Numbered from the stretch's first letter, positions 43,115 through 52,591 are shown. The stretch: DNA of 64,000 bases from Mycolicibacterium pulveris (GCF_010725725.1 NZ_AP022599.1:3162001-3226000); one strand, 5' to 3'. Made by a program: numbers and translations. Notes: generated by a model not told the origin, from the sequence alone.

Positions 43115-44230
43115 ATGATCCGCACGGCGTTGCGCTTCGGGCTCGGGACGGCCTCGCTGCTGGCCGGGAGCTGGGTGTTGCGCGCGCTGAACGGTGCACC
43201 CGTCGCGCTGGGCGCCTCACCCACCGAGATCGAGGCCGTGGCCAGGCGCTCGCCGAACTACCGCGACGGCGTCTTCGTCAACCTCGATCCCGCCTCGACG
43301 ATCAACCTCGACCGCGAGCAGCAACAGCTGCTGCTGCGCGAACTGCTCGGCTCCCGCGACACCGGGAAGCCCGCCCGCCCCGTGCCGGTGGTGGAGCCCG
43401 CCGCCGCCGGCGACGAGCCGCTCGCGCTGGCGGTGTCCTGGTTCGGCCACTCCTCGGCGCTGATCGACATCGACGGCTACCGGGTGCTCACCGATCCGGT
43501 GTGGAGCCGACGCTGCTCGCCGTCGCGGCGAGTGGGGCCGGAGCGGCTGCACGAAGTCCCTGCCCCGCTGGAAGCGCTGCCGTCCGTCGACGCGGTGCTG
43601 ATCAGCCACGACCATTACGACCACCTCGACATCGAGACCATCGTCGGGTTGGCCCGCACCCAGCGGGCACCGTTCGTGGTGCCGCTGGGCGTCGGCGCTC
43701 ACCTGCGCAAGTGGGGCATCCCGCAGAGCCGCATCGTCGAGCTGGACTGGTACGACAGCCACCAGATCGGTGAGCTGCGGTTGGTGTGCACCCCGGCGCG
43801 GCACTTCTCGGGCCGGCTGTTCGCCCGCGACACCACGCTGTGGGCGTCCTGGGTGATCACCGGCCCGCAACATCGCGCGTTCTTCGGCGGCGACACCGGC
43901 TACACCAAGAGCTTCCCCGAAATCGGGGTGGACCACGGGCCCTTCGACCTGACCCTGCTGCCGATCGGCGCCTACCACCCGGCCTGGCCCGACATCCACA
44001 TGAACCCCGAGGAGGCCGTCCGCGCCCACCTCGACGTCGCCGAGGCCGACTCCGGCCTGCTGGTGCCCATCCACTGGGCGACGTTTCGGCTGGCCCCCCA
44101 CCCCTGGGCGGAGCCGGTCGAACGGCTGGTCCAAGCGGCGGGCAGCGAGCGCGTCCGGATCGCCGTGCCCAAGCCGGGCCAACGCGTCGATCCCGCGACG
44201 ACGTCCTTCGAGCCGTGGTGGCGGCTCTGA
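43115..44230 (+). CDS. Metallo-beta-lactamase-fold hydrolase (NAPE-PLD-like, Rv0906 homologue)
   Basis: 371 residues starting directly after the echA6 stop. The N-terminus (ALRFGLGTASLLAGSWVLRAL) is a signal sequence or membrane anchor. The zinc motif is complete: HSSALIDIDGYRVLTDP, the HxHxDH-type SHDHYDHLD, a histidine in TPARHFSGR, GGDTGY with the bridging Asp, and PIHWATF with the last histidine. Resembles N-acylphosphatidylethanolamine phospholipase D-like enzymes, so a phosphodiesterase acting on lipids at the membrane is plausible; substrate unproven. Confidence 0.88.
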   Translation: MIRTALRFGLGTASLLAGSWVLRALNGAPVALGASPTEIEAVARRSPNYRDGVFVNLDPASTINLDREQQQLLLRELLGSRDTGKPARPVPVVEPAAAGDEPLALAVSWFGHSSALIDIDGYRVLTDPVWSRRCSPSRRVGPERLHEVPAPLEALPSVDAVLISHDHYDHLDIETIVGLARTQRAPFVVPLGVGAHLRKWGIPQSRIVELDWYDSHQIGELRLVCTPARHFSGRLFARDTTLWASWVITGPQHRAFFGGDTGYTKSFPEIGVDHGPFDLTLLPIGAYHPAWPDIHMNPEEAVRAHLDVAEADSGLLVPIHWATFRLAPHPWAEPVERLVQAAGSERVRIAVPKPGQRVDPATTSFEPWWRL

Positions 44231-44254
44231 TCCGCGCTGCCCGGCGTCGGTCTG

Positions 44255-44327
44255 CGCCGCGATTTCTGCCTCAGGGCTGTTGTTCGTCGGCTACCCACGA
44301 CCCTGCTGCAGAAATCGATGCGGCGGA
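44255..44327. repeat. Imperfect palindromic repeat, family C
   Basis: GCGATTTCTGC (within 44255-44269) is mirrored by GCAGAAATCGATGCGGCG (44308-44325). Inner CAGGG (44272-44276) pairs with CCCTG (44301-44305). The element occupies the gap between the metallo-hydrolase gene and the beta-lactamase-like gene and could act as a terminator of the echA6 transcript. Confidence 0.6.
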
Positions 44328-44370
44328 CGCCCGCTGGCGCGTATGACGGGCCCAGCGGGAAGGCACCCGT

Positions 44371-44376
44371 TACGGT
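44371..44376 (+). promoter_or_regulatory. -10 element of a likely leaderless promoter for the beta-lactamase-like gene
   Basis: TACGGT ends 7 nt before the ATG at 44384. It is the third occurrence in the window of TACGGT placed 6-7 nt before a start codon. Confidence 0.5.
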
Positions 44377-44383
44377 TCACGTC

Positions 44384-45964
44384 ATGAGTTCACTGGTCAG
44401 AGCCGTGGTCGCGGTGTTGCTGTTGACGCTGGGGGTGGGCTGCGCGTCGGAATCGACTCCGCAGGCGCCGTCGGCTCCCGCGCAGGCCGACGTGCCGCCA
44501 CCGCTGGTCCCGGCGATGGCATTGCCGGAGAACGCCGTCGAGGATGCCGTCGCGAAACTCGACGGCATCGCCGAGCGGTTGCTGTCCGAGTCCGGGGTCC
44601 CTGGCATGGCGGTGGCTGTGGTGCACGCCGGAGAAACCGTGTACGCGAAGGGCTTCGGCGTCAAGAAGGTAGGGGAGGACGGCGCGCAGAACCAGGTCGA
44701 CGCCGACACCGTGTTTCAGCTGGCGTCGCTGTCCAAACCGCTGGCGGCGACGGTGGTGGCCCACCAGGTCGGTGTCGGCGCGATCGGCTGGGACACCCCG
44801 ATCGTGACCGAGCTGCCGTGGTTCGCGCTCTCGGATCCGGTCGTCACGCAGATGGTCACCATCGGCGACATGCTCGCGCACCGCTCCGGCCTGCCCGATC
44901 ACGCGGGCGACCAGCTCGAGGACATCGGGTACGACCGCAGGCAGGTGCTCGAGCGGCTGCGGCATCTTCCGCTGGACCCGTTCCGGATCTCTTACGCCTA
45001 CACCAACTTCGGGTTCACCGCGGGGGCCGAGGCGGTGGCCGAAGGTGCTGGCAAGCCGTGGGAGCAGCTCGCCGACGAGGTGCTGTTCGAGCCGCTGGGC
45101 ATGGCGTCGACGAGCTACCGGTTCGCCGACTACGCCGACCGCCCGAACCGGGCCGTCGGCCACATCCACGCCGACGGGCGCTACCAACCGACCTACGTCC
45201 GCGACGCCGATCCGGAAGCGCCCGCGGGCGGGGCCAGCGCGTCGGCCAACGACATGACGCGCTGGCTGGCGATGGTGCTGGCCAACGGATCCCACGCCGG
45301 CAAGCAGCTCGTCGCCGCCGAGGCACTGCTGCCCGCGCTGACACCGCAGATCGTCTCGAGCCGGGCGACCGAGCCCGCGATGCGGTCGGGCTTCTACGGG
45401 TACGGCTTCAACGTCGGCACGACGTCGGGCGCGCGGACGGAGCTGAGCCATTCCGGCGCGTTCCTGCTCGGGGCGGCCACCAACTTCCTGATCCTGCCGT
45501 CGGCAGACGTGGCCATCGTCGCGCTCACCAACGGCACACCCTCCGGCGTGCCGGAGGCGCTGACCGCCGAGTTCGCCGACCTCGTCCAGTTCGGCGAGGT
45601 CCGCGAGGACTGGTACGGGCTCTACAGCAAGGTTTTCGCCGAGATGATCAACCCGGAGGGCTCGTTGGCGGGTAAGCAACCACCCGCCGATCCCGCACCT
45701 GCCGCGCCGCTGTCGTCGTACGTCGGCACCTACCACAACGACTACTGGGGTCCGGCCACGGTCACCGAGGTCGACGGCGGCCTGCAGCTCACCCTCGGCA
45801 CCAAGTTCGATGCGCGACTGTCACATTGGGACGGCAACACCTTCACCTACACCTGGGTGTCGGAGAACTTCCCGCCGGGTTCCGTCGGCGAGGTCACCTT
45901 CGACGGCGACACGCTCACCATCGCGGACTACGACGAGTTCGGCATGGGAGCATTCCTCCGGTGA
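44384..45964 (+). CDS. Serine beta-lactamase/esterase-like lipoprotein (Rv0907 homologue)
   Basis: 526 residues. Signal peptide with a likely lipidation cysteine ([13 protein letters not shown]; Gly at -3 is unusual). Penicillin-binding/class C beta-lactamase fold: active-site S-x-x-K in [10 protein letters not shown], second element Y-x-N in [11 protein letters not shown], and [13 protein letters not shown] as the H/K-x-G equivalent. A small C-terminal beta domain (about residues 445-526) follows, as in D-aminopeptidase-like members. Probably an extracytoplasmic esterase or peptidase rather than a resistance determinant. The final stop overlaps ctpE as GTGA. Confidence 0.87.
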   Translation: MSSLVRAVVAVLLLTLGVGCASESTPQAPSAPAQADVPPPLVPAMALPENAVEDAVAKLDGIAERLLSESGVPGMAVAVVHAGETVYAKGFGVKKVGEDGAQNQVDADTVFQLASLSKPLAATVVAHQVGVGAIGWDTPIVTELPWFALSDPVVTQMVTIGDMLAHRSGLPDHAGDQLEDIGYDRRQVLERLRHLPLDPFRISYAYTNFGFTAGAEAVAEGAGKPWEQLADEVLFEPLGMASTSYRFADYADRPNRAVGHIHADGRYQPTYVRDADPEAPAGGASASANDMTRWLAMVLANGSHAGKQLVAAEALLPALTPQIVSSRATEPAMRSGFYGYGFNVGTTSGARTELSHSGAFLLGAATNFLILPSADVAIVALTNGTPSGVPEALTAEFADLVQFGEVREDWYGLYSKVFAEMINPEGSLAGKQPPADPAPAAPLSSYVGTYHNDYWGPATVTEVDGGLQLTLGTKFDARLSHWDGNTFTYTWVSENFPPGSVGEVTFDGDTLTIADYDEFGMGAFLR

Positions 45965-48354
45965 CCGCTGTGATCGCCGCAGGGCTGACCGAAGCCGAAG
46001 TCGCCCAGCGCATTGCGGACGGGAAGACCAACGACGTCCCGACCAGGGCCGCGCGCAGCGTGGCCGACATCGTGCGCGCCAACGTGTTCACCCGCATCAA
46101 CGCGATCCTCAGTGTGCTGCTGATCATCGTGCTGTCCACCGGATCGGTGATCAACGGTGCGTTCGGGCTGCTGATCATCGCCAACAGCGCCATCGGCATG
46201 ATCCAGGAACTGCGGGCCAAACAGACACTGGACAAGCTGGCCATCGTCGGGCAGACCAAGCCGCTGGTGCGCAGGCGGTCCGGCGGGGTCTCCGCCGCGA
46301 AACCCTTGCCGCCCAACGAGGTGGTTCTCGACGACATCATCGAACTCGGGCCCGGCGACCAGATCGTCGTCGACGGCGAAGTCGTCGAGGAGTCCAACCT
46401 CGAAGTCGACGAGTCGCTGCTCACCGGTGAAGCCGACCCGATCGCCAAAGACCCCGGCGACCCGGTGATGTCGGGCAGCTTCGTGATCGCCGGCACCGGC
46501 GCGTACCGGGCCACCAAGGTCGGCCGCGAGGCCTACGCGGCCAAACTCGCCGAGGAGGCCAGCAAGTTCACGCTGGTCAATTCCGAACTGCGCACCGGCA
46601 TCAACAAGATCCTGCAGTTCATCACGTATCTGCTGATTCCCGCGGGCCTGCTGATCATCTACACGCAGCTGTTCACCACCGGTGCGGGGTGGAACCAGGC
46701 GGTGCTGCGGATGGTGGGCGCGCTGGTGCCGATGGTGCCCGAGGGCCTGGTGCTCATGACATCGATAGCGTTCGCGGTGGGGGTGATCCGGCTGGGGCGC
46801 CGGCAGTGCCTGGTCAACGAGCTGCCTGCCATCGAGGGACTGGCCCGCGTGGACGTGGTGTGCGCCGACAAGACCGGCACCCTGACCGAAAACGGTATGC
46901 GGGTAGCCGATCTCAAGAAGTTCGACGAACGCGCGGCCGCCGACGTGCTGGCCCAATTGGCCGCGGACGACCCCAGGCCCAACGCCAGCATGCAGGCGAT
47001 CGTGGAGGCCTACCGGATGCCGCCGGGGTGGACCGCCACGGCCATCGCGCCGTTCAAATCGTCCACCAAATGGAGCGGGGTGTCCTACGGCGAGCACGGC
47101 AACTGGGTGATCGGCGCGCCCGACGTGCTGCTCGAACCGGGCTCACCGGCGGCCGAGCAGGCCGAAGAGATCGGTGCGCGCGGACTGCGGGTGCTGCTGC
47201 TGGGGTCCAGCGACCTGCCCGTCGACCACCCCGAGGCACCCGGATGTGTCACGCCCGTGGCGTTGGTGGTGCTCGAACAGCGGATCCGCCCCGACGCCCG
47301 CGACACGCTCGAATACTTTGCGTCGCAGAAGGTTTCGATCAAGGTCATCTCGGGTGACAACGCGGTGTCGGTCGGCGCGGTGGCAGAGTCGCTCGGCCTG
47401 CACGGGCAGGCCATCGACGCCCGCGAGCTGCCCGACGAACCCGAGCGGCTGGCGGACAGCCTCCAGGAATACACGACGTTCGGCCGGGTGCGGCCCGATC
47501 AGAAGCGCGCGATGGTGCACGCCCTGCAGTCGCGGGGTCACACGGTCGCGATGACGGGCGACGGGGTCAACGACGTGTTGGCGCTCAAGGACGCCGACAT
47601 CGGCGTGGCGATGGGTTCGGGCAGTTCAGCGACGCGGGCGGTGGCCCAGATCGTGCTGTTGGACAACAAGTTCGCCACGCTGCCGTACGTCGTCGGCGAA
47701 GGCAGGCGGGTGATCGGCAACATCGAACGCGTCTCCAACCTGTTCCTGACCAAGACGGTGTACTCGGTGCTGCTGGCCATCCTGGTGGGCCTGGCCGGGC
47801 TGTCGTCGAGGTTCTTCGGTTCCGATCCGCTGCTGTACCCGTTCCAGCCCATCCACGTCACGATCGCGGCCTGGTTCACCATCGGCATCCCGGCGTTCAT
47901 CCTGTCGCTGGCGCCCAACAACGAGCGCGCACAACCCGGTTTCGTGCGCCGGGTGATGACGGCGGCGCTGCCGTCGGGTCTGGTGGTCGGCATCGCGACG
48001 TTCAGCTCGTATCTGGCTGCCTACCAGGGTCGGGAGGCCACCCCGGCGGAACAGACCCAGGCGTCGACGGCGGCGCTGATCACGCTGCTGGTGTCGGCGG
48101 TGTGGGTGCTCGCCGTGGTGGCCCGGCCCTACCAGTGGTGGCGGGTCGCACTGGTTGTGGTGTCGGGTGCGGCGTATGTGGTGATCTTCGCGATCCCGCT
48201 GGCCCGGGAGTTGTTCATGCTGGACCCCTCGAACGTCAAGACGACGTCGATCGGGCTGGTGATCGGTCTGCTCGGGGCGGCCGCGATCGAGGTGATCTGG
48301 TGGGTGCAGGGTGCGGTGCTCGGAGAACGCCGACGGTTGTGGCTCTCGGAGTAG
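45961..48354 (+). CDS. ctpE: P-type ATPase CtpE (calcium transporter)
   Basis: 797 residues, the same length as M. tuberculosis CtpE (Rv0908). P-type features: LLTGEADP in the actuator domain, the phosphorylation motif [19 protein letters not shown], and the hinge [21 protein letters not shown]. About ten membrane helices, with [13 protein letters not shown] in the ion path. Published work in M. smegmatis supports CtpE as a calcium uptake pump in the plasma membrane. The GTG at 45961 overlaps the preceding stop; the upstream open frame to 45826 is shadow. Confidence 0.93.
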   Translation: MTAVIAAGLTEAEVAQRIADGKTNDVPTRAARSVADIVRANVFTRINAILSVLLIIVLSTGSVINGAFGLLIIANSAIGMIQELRAKQTLDKLAIVGQTKPLVRRRSGGVSAAKPLPPNEVVLDDIIELGPGDQIVVDGEVVEESNLEVDESLLTGEADPIAKDPGDPVMSGSFVIAGTGAYRATKVGREAYAAKLAEEASKFTLVNSELRTGINKILQFITYLLIPAGLLIIYTQLFTTGAGWNQAVLRMVGALVPMVPEGLVLMTSIAFAVGVIRLGRRQCLVNELPAIEGLARVDVVCADKTGTLTENGMRVADLKKFDERAAADVLAQLAADDPRPNASMQAIVEAYRMPPGWTATAIAPFKSSTKWSGVSYGEHGNWVIGAPDVLLEPGSPAAEQAEEIGARGLRVLLLGSSDLPVDHPEAPGCVTPVALVVLEQRIRPDARDTLEYFASQKVSIKVISGDNAVSVGAVAESLGLHGQAIDARELPDEPERLADSLQEYTTFGRVRPDQKRAMVHALQSRGHTVAMTGDGVNDVLALKDADIGVAMGSGSSATRAVAQIVLLDNKFATLPYVVGEGRRVIGNIERVSNLFLTKTVYSVLLAILVGLAGLSSRFFGSDPLLYPFQPIHVTIAAWFTIGIPAFILSLAPNNERAQPGFVRRVMTAALPSGLVVGIATFSSYLAAYQGREATPAEQTQASTAALITLLVSAVWVLAVVARPYQWWRVALVVVSGAAYVVIFAIPLARELFMLDPSNVKTTSIGLVIGLLGAAAIEVIWWVQGAVLGERRRLWLSE

Positions 48355-48357
48355 GGT
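48352..48357 (+). promoter_or_regulatory. -10 element within the ctpE stop region, leaderless promoter for the Rv0909 homologue
   Basis: TAGGGT, whose TAG is the ctpE stop codon, ends 7 nt before the ATG at 48365. The small-protein gene can therefore be transcribed independently of ctpE. Confidence 0.55.
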
Positions 48358-48364
48358 GGAGTCC

Positions 48365-48553
48365 ATGGCATTTCTCGACAAGGTGAAGAATCTGCTGGCC
48401 CGCAACGCGGACAAGGTGGACACCGCGATCGACAAGGCCGGTGACATCGTCGACCAGAAGACGCAGGGCAAGTACGCTCAGCACGTTGACAAGGCGCAGG
48501 ACACCGCCAGGAAGTACGTCAACAAGAGCAATCCGCAGAACCCGCAGAATTGA
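48365..48553 (+). CDS. Small antitoxin-like protein (Rv0909 homologue, DUF antitoxin type)
   Basis: 62 residues, lysine- and aspartate-rich and helical: FLDKVKNLLARNADKVDTAI then DKAGDIVDQKTQGKYAQHVD. This is the MT0933-like antitoxin family. In M. tuberculosis the homologous pair Rv0909/Rv0910 has been described as an antitoxin-toxin module. The two genes are separated by 3 bp here, and the tandem amphipathic repeats in this protein resemble a group of small stress proteins too. The leaderless promoter just upstream should express both. Confidence 0.85.
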   Translation: MAFLDKVKNLLARNADKVDTAIDKAGDIVDQKTQGKYAQHVDKAQDTARKYVNKSNPQNPQN

Positions 48554-48556
48554 CGT

Positions 48557-49000
48557 ATGGCGAAACTTTCTGTTTCCGTGGACGTTCCGCTGCCACCGGA
48601 GCAGGCTTGGCAGTGCGCATCTGATCTGTCCCGCTACCGGGAATGGTTGAGCATTCACCGGGTGTGGCGCAGCAAGCTGCCCGAGACGTTGGAGAAGGGC
48701 ACCACGCTGGAATCCATCGTCGAGGTCAAGGGCATGCCCAACCGGATCAAGTGGACCATCGTCCACTTCAAGCCGCCGGAGGCGATGACGCTCAACGGCG
48801 ACGGCAAGGGCGGCGTCAAGGTCAAGCTGATCGGCAAGGTCAAACCCGCGCCGAACGGTACGGAGGCGTCGACGGTGACGTTCGACGTGCACCTGGGCGG
48901 GCCTGCGCTGTTCGGCCCGATCGGCATGGTGGTGGCCGGCGCGCTGCGCGGCGACATCCGCGAGTCGCTCGAGCGGTTCAAGCTGGTGTTCGCCGCGTAA
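48557..49000 (+). CDS. SRPBCC (START-like) fold protein, Rv0910-type toxin homologue
   Basis: 147 residues. Helix-grip fold with the usual opening LSVSVDVPLPPEQAWQCASDLSRYREWLSIHR and an alternating beta-strand middle (TTLESIVEVKGMPNRIKWTIV), ending in the long C-terminal helix LRGDIRESLERFKLVF. Such proteins bind hydrophobic ligands in a central cavity; Rv0910 was described as a growth-inhibiting partner of Rv0909. A toxin role here is by homology only. Confidence 0.85.
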   Translation: MAKLSVSVDVPLPPEQAWQCASDLSRYREWLSIHRVWRSKLPETLEKGTTLESIVEVKGMPNRIKWTIVHFKPPEAMTLNGDGKGGVKVKLIGKVKPAPNGTEASTVTFDVHLGGPALFGPIGMVVAGALRGDIRESLERFKLVFAA

Positions 49001-49013
49001 CCATCTCCCCGGC

Positions 49014-49065
49014 GAGAAGACGCGTATACCCCCCGAGACCGCGGATTTCAGGGGTTTTCGCGTTC
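49014..49065. repeat. Palindromic repeat, family B copy 2 (between convergent genes)
   Basis: ACGCGTATACCCC (about 49020-49032) pairs imperfectly with GGGGTTTTCGCGT (49051-49063). The element sits between the convergent Rv0910-type and ERG2-like genes and may terminate both. It shares sequence with the element at 14443-14496. Confidence 0.65.
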
Positions 49066-49107
49066 CCCTACCTGCGGTGTGGGCTCAGCTCGCGGGCCGA
49101 ACTGCTT

Positions 49108-49683
49108 TCAGCGGTGCAGCCGGCGGCGGACCAACTTGGTGAACTCGACCGCCGACCGGCGCACCGACTCGAACTCCAACGACACCAACAGCGTGTCCAC
49201 CATCGCGAACGGCAGCGTGGTGGCCACGGCTCCGCGGCCGTATTCGAGGTGCCAGGAGCCGGGATGAATGGTCAGCCCCCTGGCGTGCCCTTTCTCCAGG
49301 CACGCGTGCTCACCGGGGCGCAGCGTCGTCCCGACGAGGTCGTCGGACTCCAGGTCGTAGGAGTCGATCTGGCCTGCCAGCAGGAACTTGTGGATCTGCA
49401 CCCGCTTGTAGCGGCCCGAAAAGCCTTGTGTGCCTGTGGGCGACCCGAAGATGACGATGTACTCGCGCGGGCTGAAGTACAGGAAGCGGACCTTGCCGAG
49501 TATCCCGCCGGCCCGGCTGCCCACCCAGCGGCTCGGCGTCGGATCGATCAGGTCGGGGTATTCGGCGGCCAGCAGTTCGATGGCGCGGTTGATCAGCTCA
49601 CCGCCGTCCAGCGGCAGGCCGACGACCTCCTTGGCGACCTTGGCGAGCACGTCGGGATCGAGCTTGTAGGCAACCATCGTCAC
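49108..49683 (-). CDS. ERG2/sigma-1-receptor-like protein (sterol delta8-delta7 isomerase family)
   Basis: 191 residues from a GTG at 49683 overlapping the previous stop (an ATG at 49677 is also possible). The chain lines up by eye with the human sigma-1 receptor/fungal ERG2 cupin-like fold: REYIVIFGSPTGTQGFSGRY, TLRPGEHACLEKGHARG and the hallmark LEYGRGAVATTLPFAMVDTL, which keeps the conserved Glu of the EYGRG motif. The second acidic residue (human Asp126) appears to be Lys in the segment QIHKFLLAG. The N-terminal membrane helix of the eukaryotic proteins is missing. It is the last gene of an operon of acyl-CoA synthetases and dehydrogenases, suggesting sterol- or terpenoid-related chemistry. 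Whether it isomerises double bonds is unknown. Confidence 0.78.
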   Translation of the reverse strand: MTMVAYKLDPDVLAKVAKEVVGLPLDGGELINRAIELLAAEYPDLIDPTPSRWVGSRAGGILGKVRFLYFSPREYIVIFGSPTGTQGFSGRYKRVQIHKFLLAGQIDSYDLESDDLVGTTLRPGEHACLEKGHARGLTIHPGSWHLEYGRGAVATTLPFAMVDTLLVSLEFESVRRSAVEFTKLVRRRLHR

Positions 49684-50351
49684 CCACTCAGGCCACAGGC
49701 TTGTTGCACGGCTTCGCGGATCGGCGTATCACCCGAAATCACTTCGAAAGTCCGGCAAGCCGTGCCCGGCGTGTCGAGCACCGCCAGCAGCACCGCGGCC
49801 ACATCCTCACGGGGGATGCGCCCCCGGCCGGTGCGCTCGGCGATCGTCACCGTCCCGGTGCCGGGGTCGTCGGTCAGCAACCCGGGCCGCACCACCGTGG
49901 TGTCCAGGTTGGTGCGGGCGCGCACATTGTCGTCGGCGGCGCCCTTGGCGCGCAGATAGGCCACGAACACCGGATCGCCGGCATCGTCGGGGGCCTCGGC
50001 GTCGGCGCCCATCGCCGAAATCATCACGTAGCGACGCACTCCGGCGGCCTCGGCCGCATCGGCCAACAGGATCGCCGCAGCCCGGTCGACGGTGTCCTTG
50101 CGCGCGGCTCCGCTCCCGGGGCCCGCACCGGCGGCGAACACCACCGCGTCGGCGCCGCGCAGCTGTGCCGCGACGTCGTCGACCGAGGCGTGCTCCAAGT
50201 CCAGCACCACCGGTTGCGCGCCGAGCTGTTCCAGCGCCGCGGAATGATCCGGGTTGCGGATGATGCCCGCGACCGAGTCGCCGCGCTGGGTGAGCATGCG
50301 TTCCAGGATTCGGGCGATCTTGCCGTGGCCGCCGGCGACGATGACGTGCAT
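49680..50351 (-). CDS. NAD(P)-binding protein, atypical SDR (NmrA/YwnB-like)
   Basis: 223 residues. N-terminal MHVIVAGGHGKIARILERML is the glycine-rich dinucleotide motif of atypical SDRs, with Arg in GIIRNPDH suggesting NADP(H). Middle block VVFAAGAGPGSG and RYVMISAMGAD, then YLRAKGAADDNVR with a Lys but no classical Tyr-x3-Lys, and VVRPGLLTDDPGTG. It may be a reductase or a redox-sensing protein. It lies 10 bp after the second acyl-CoA synthetase and overlaps the ERG2-like gene by GTGA. Confidence 0.83.
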   Translation of the reverse strand: MHVIVAGGHGKIARILERMLTQRGDSVAGIIRNPDHSAALEQLGAQPVVLDLEHASVDDVAAQLRGADAVVFAAGAGPGSGAARKDTVDRAAAILLADAAEAAGVRRYVMISAMGADAEAPDDAGDPVFVAYLRAKGAADDNVRARTNLDTTVVRPGLLTDDPGTGTVTIAERTGRGRIPREDVAAVLLAVLDTPGTACRTFEVISGDTPIREAVQQACGLSG

Positions 50352-50361
50352 ACCGGCGATC

Positions 50362-51813
50362 CTAGGTGGCCAGCCGGGCGCGCAGCTCGCGCTTGAGCAC
50401 CTTGCCGTAGCTGTTCTTCGGCAGCTCGTCGATGAACTCGTAGCGTTTGGGCCGCTTGAACCGGGCGATGCGCTCGAGCAGGTGCGCGTCCAACTCGCCC
50501 GCCGAGGCCGACCCGACGATGAATGCGACCACGACCTCGCCCCACTCCTCGTCCGGGGCTCCGACGACCCCGGCCTCGGTGACCCCGGGGTGTTCGAGCA
50601 GCGCCTCTTCCACCTCGCGCGGATAGATGTTGCTGCCGCCGCTGATCACCACGTCCTTGGAGCGGTCCCGCAGCGTGAGGTAGCCCCGCTCGTCGAATGA
50701 GCCCATGTCGCCGGTGTGCAGCCACCCGTTCTTCAGCGTCGCCCCGGTGGCCTCCGGGTTGTTCCAGTAGCCCGACATGACAACGTCACCGCGGCAGACG
50801 ATCTCGCCGATCTCACCGGTGTCGGCCCGGGTGCCGTCGGCGCGCAGCACCGCGACGTCGACGCCGGAGCGCGGATAGCCGACGGAGCCGAGGATCGCGT
50901 CGTCGGCGTCGATGTGGTCTTCGCGGCGCAGGCCGGTGATCGTCATCGGGGCCTCGCCCTGCCCGTAGAGTTGCACGAAGATCGGGCCGAACGCGGCCAT
51001 CGCCTTCTTGAGGCTGTCGACGTACATCGGTCCGCCGCCGTAGACCACGGTGCGCAGGTTGCGCGGGCAGGCGCGGCCCGTCTGCACCAGCCGCTGGACC
51101 ATGGTGGGCGCCAGGAACGCGCTGCAGCCGGGATGGTGCTCGCAGAGGTCGAGGAACTCGTCGGGTTCGAACGCCGCGGACTCCGGCAGCACCTGCCGGG
51201 CGCCGCGCAGCACGTACGGCGGGATGTAGAGTCCCGACCCGTGCGACATCGGCGCACCGTGCACCAGGCTGCAATCGGCATCCGGGGAGTCGAAATCGGC
51301 CAGATGCGCGACGGTCATCGCCATCAGGTTGCGGTGCGACAGCATCGCGCCTTTGGACCGCCCGGTGGTCCCGCTGGTGTAGAAGAGCCACGCCAGCGCC
51401 GCCGGGTCGGTGTCGGTCGGCGCGGCGATGGGCGACGCGTCCAGGCGCTGCGAATAGCTTGTGCCGCCGATGACTTCGACGTCTGACAGCCCTTCGGAAA
51501 GCTTGGGCGAGGCGAACACGAGCGCTGCCCCGGAGTCCTCGAGGATCTGCTCCATCTCGCGCGGGTGCAGCTTGTAGTTCAGCGGCACGTAGACACACTC
51601 CGCCGCCCAGACGGCGAACATCAACTCGATGATCTCCGGGCGGTTCTCGCTGGCGACGGCGACGCGGGTGCCGGGCGGCCCCAGCGTCGTGGCCAGGCGC
51701 AGCGCCCGGTCCCTCAACTCCTTCCAGGTATGCAGTTGGCGCTCACCGCAATACACCGCACCGCGGTCAGCGTGCCGGCTGGCGGCCTGGTCGAGCAGTC
51801 CGAACAGGTTCAC
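50362..51813 (-). CDS. Acyl-CoA synthetase (AMP-forming), copy 2 of the operon
   Basis: 483 residues from a GTG. ANL superfamily: P-loop YTSGTTGRSKGAMLSHRN, VQLYGQGEAPMT (A5 motif), LHTGDMGSFDERGYLTLRDR with the ribose-binding Asp, SKDVVISGGSNIYPREVEE, and the C-terminal catalytic lysine in PKNSYGKVLKRELR. It activates a carboxylic acid to acyl-AMP and then acyl-CoA. Within this operon it probably acts on an intermediate of the same catabolic route as the other synthetase. It starts 4 bp after the SDR stop. Confidence 0.88.
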   Translation of the reverse strand: MNLFGLLDQAASRHADRGAVYCGERQLHTWKELRDRALRLATTLGPPGTRVAVASENRPEIIELMFAVWAAECVYVPLNYKLHPREMEQILEDSGAALVFASPKLSEGLSDVEVIGGTSYSQRLDASPIAAPTDTDPAALAWLFYTSGTTGRSKGAMLSHRNLMAMTVAHLADFDSPDADCSLVHGAPMSHGSGLYIPPYVLRGARQVLPESAAFEPDEFLDLCEHHPGCSAFLAPTMVQRLVQTGRACPRNLRTVVYGGGPMYVDSLKKAMAAFGPIFVQLYGQGEAPMTITGLRREDHIDADDAILGSVGYPRSGVDVAVLRADGTRADTGEIGEIVCRGDVVMSGYWNNPEATGATLKNGWLHTGDMGSFDERGYLTLRDRSKDVVISGGSNIYPREVEEALLEHPGVTEAGVVGAPDEEWGEVVVAFIVGSASAGELDAHLLERIARFKRPKRYEFIDELPKNSYGKVLKRELRARLAT

Positions 51814-51817
51814 GGCC

Positions 51818-52591
51818 TCACCTCGCCACCCACTCGGAATTCAGCGCGAAGTCCGACAGGTACTTGGTCGAACTCCATCCGCCGTCGACAACGATGGTCT
51901 GCCCGTTGATGAAACTCGCGCCGTCCGAACACAGGAACGCCACGGTGCTCGCCACGTCATCGACCTCGCCGAGCCGCGGATACGGCGTCATCTCGGTGTT
52001 GATCTTGCGGAACCGCTCGTCCTCGAGACGGCTGGCCACCATCGGGGTCAGCGTCACCCCGGGCGCGACGGCGTTACAGCGGATGCCCTGCGGGCCGTAC
52101 TGACAGGCGATGTGCTGGGTCAGCGACGTCAGCCCGCCCTTGGCCGCCGAGTACGCCCCGCCGCGCAACCCACCGACGACCGCGAACGTCGACGTCACGT
52201 TGACGATCGCCGAGCCGGGTTTCATGTGCACGATCGCGTCGCGCGCCAGCCGGAACGGCGCCCGCAGCATCAAACCCAGGAAATAGTCCAGTGTTTCGTC
52301 GTCGGTCTCGTGCAGCGGCTTGGGGCTGCCGACCCCGGCATTGTTGACGAGGAAGTCGATGCGGCCCCACCGGTCCAGGGCGGTCTGCACGATCCGCTGC
52401 GGCGCGTCATCGGTGGTCAGGTCGACGGCGACGGTGGCCACCCGGTCCGGATCCCCGATCGCGGCTTGCAGTTCGGCGAGCCTGCTCTCGTCGCGGCCGG
52501 TGCCGACGACGGCGATGCCCGCCTCGGCGAGCTTGGTCGCGCAGCCGAAGCCGATGCCGCTACTTGCCCCCGTCACGATCGCTACCTGCAT
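51818..52591 (-). CDS. Short-chain dehydrogenase/reductase
   Basis: 257 residues. VAIVTGASSGIGFGCATKL, TGRDESRL, NNAGVGSPKP, catalytic Ser in VNVTSTFAVVGG, Tyr-x3-Lys in GAYSAAKGGLTSL, and late motif APGVTLTPM with a tail that continues to SEWVAR. It oxidises or reduces a hydroxyl/ketone group, probably on a CoA-bound or cyclic intermediate. The ATG at 52591 follows GGGTGGA and overlaps the preceding acyl-CoA synthetase by 10 bp, so translation is coupled. Confidence 0.88.
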   Translation of the reverse strand: MQVAIVTGASSGIGFGCATKLAEAGIAVVGTGRDESRLAELQAAIGDPDRVATVAVDLTTDDAPQRIVQTALDRWGRIDFLVNNAGVGSPKPLHETDDETLDYFLGLMLRAPFRLARDAIVHMKPGSAIVNVTSTFAVVGGLRGGAYSAAKGGLTSLTQHIACQYGPQGIRCNAVAPGVTLTPMVASRLEDERFRKINTEMTPYPRLGEVDDVASTVAFLCSDGASFINGQTIVVDGGWSSTKYLSDFALNSEWVAR

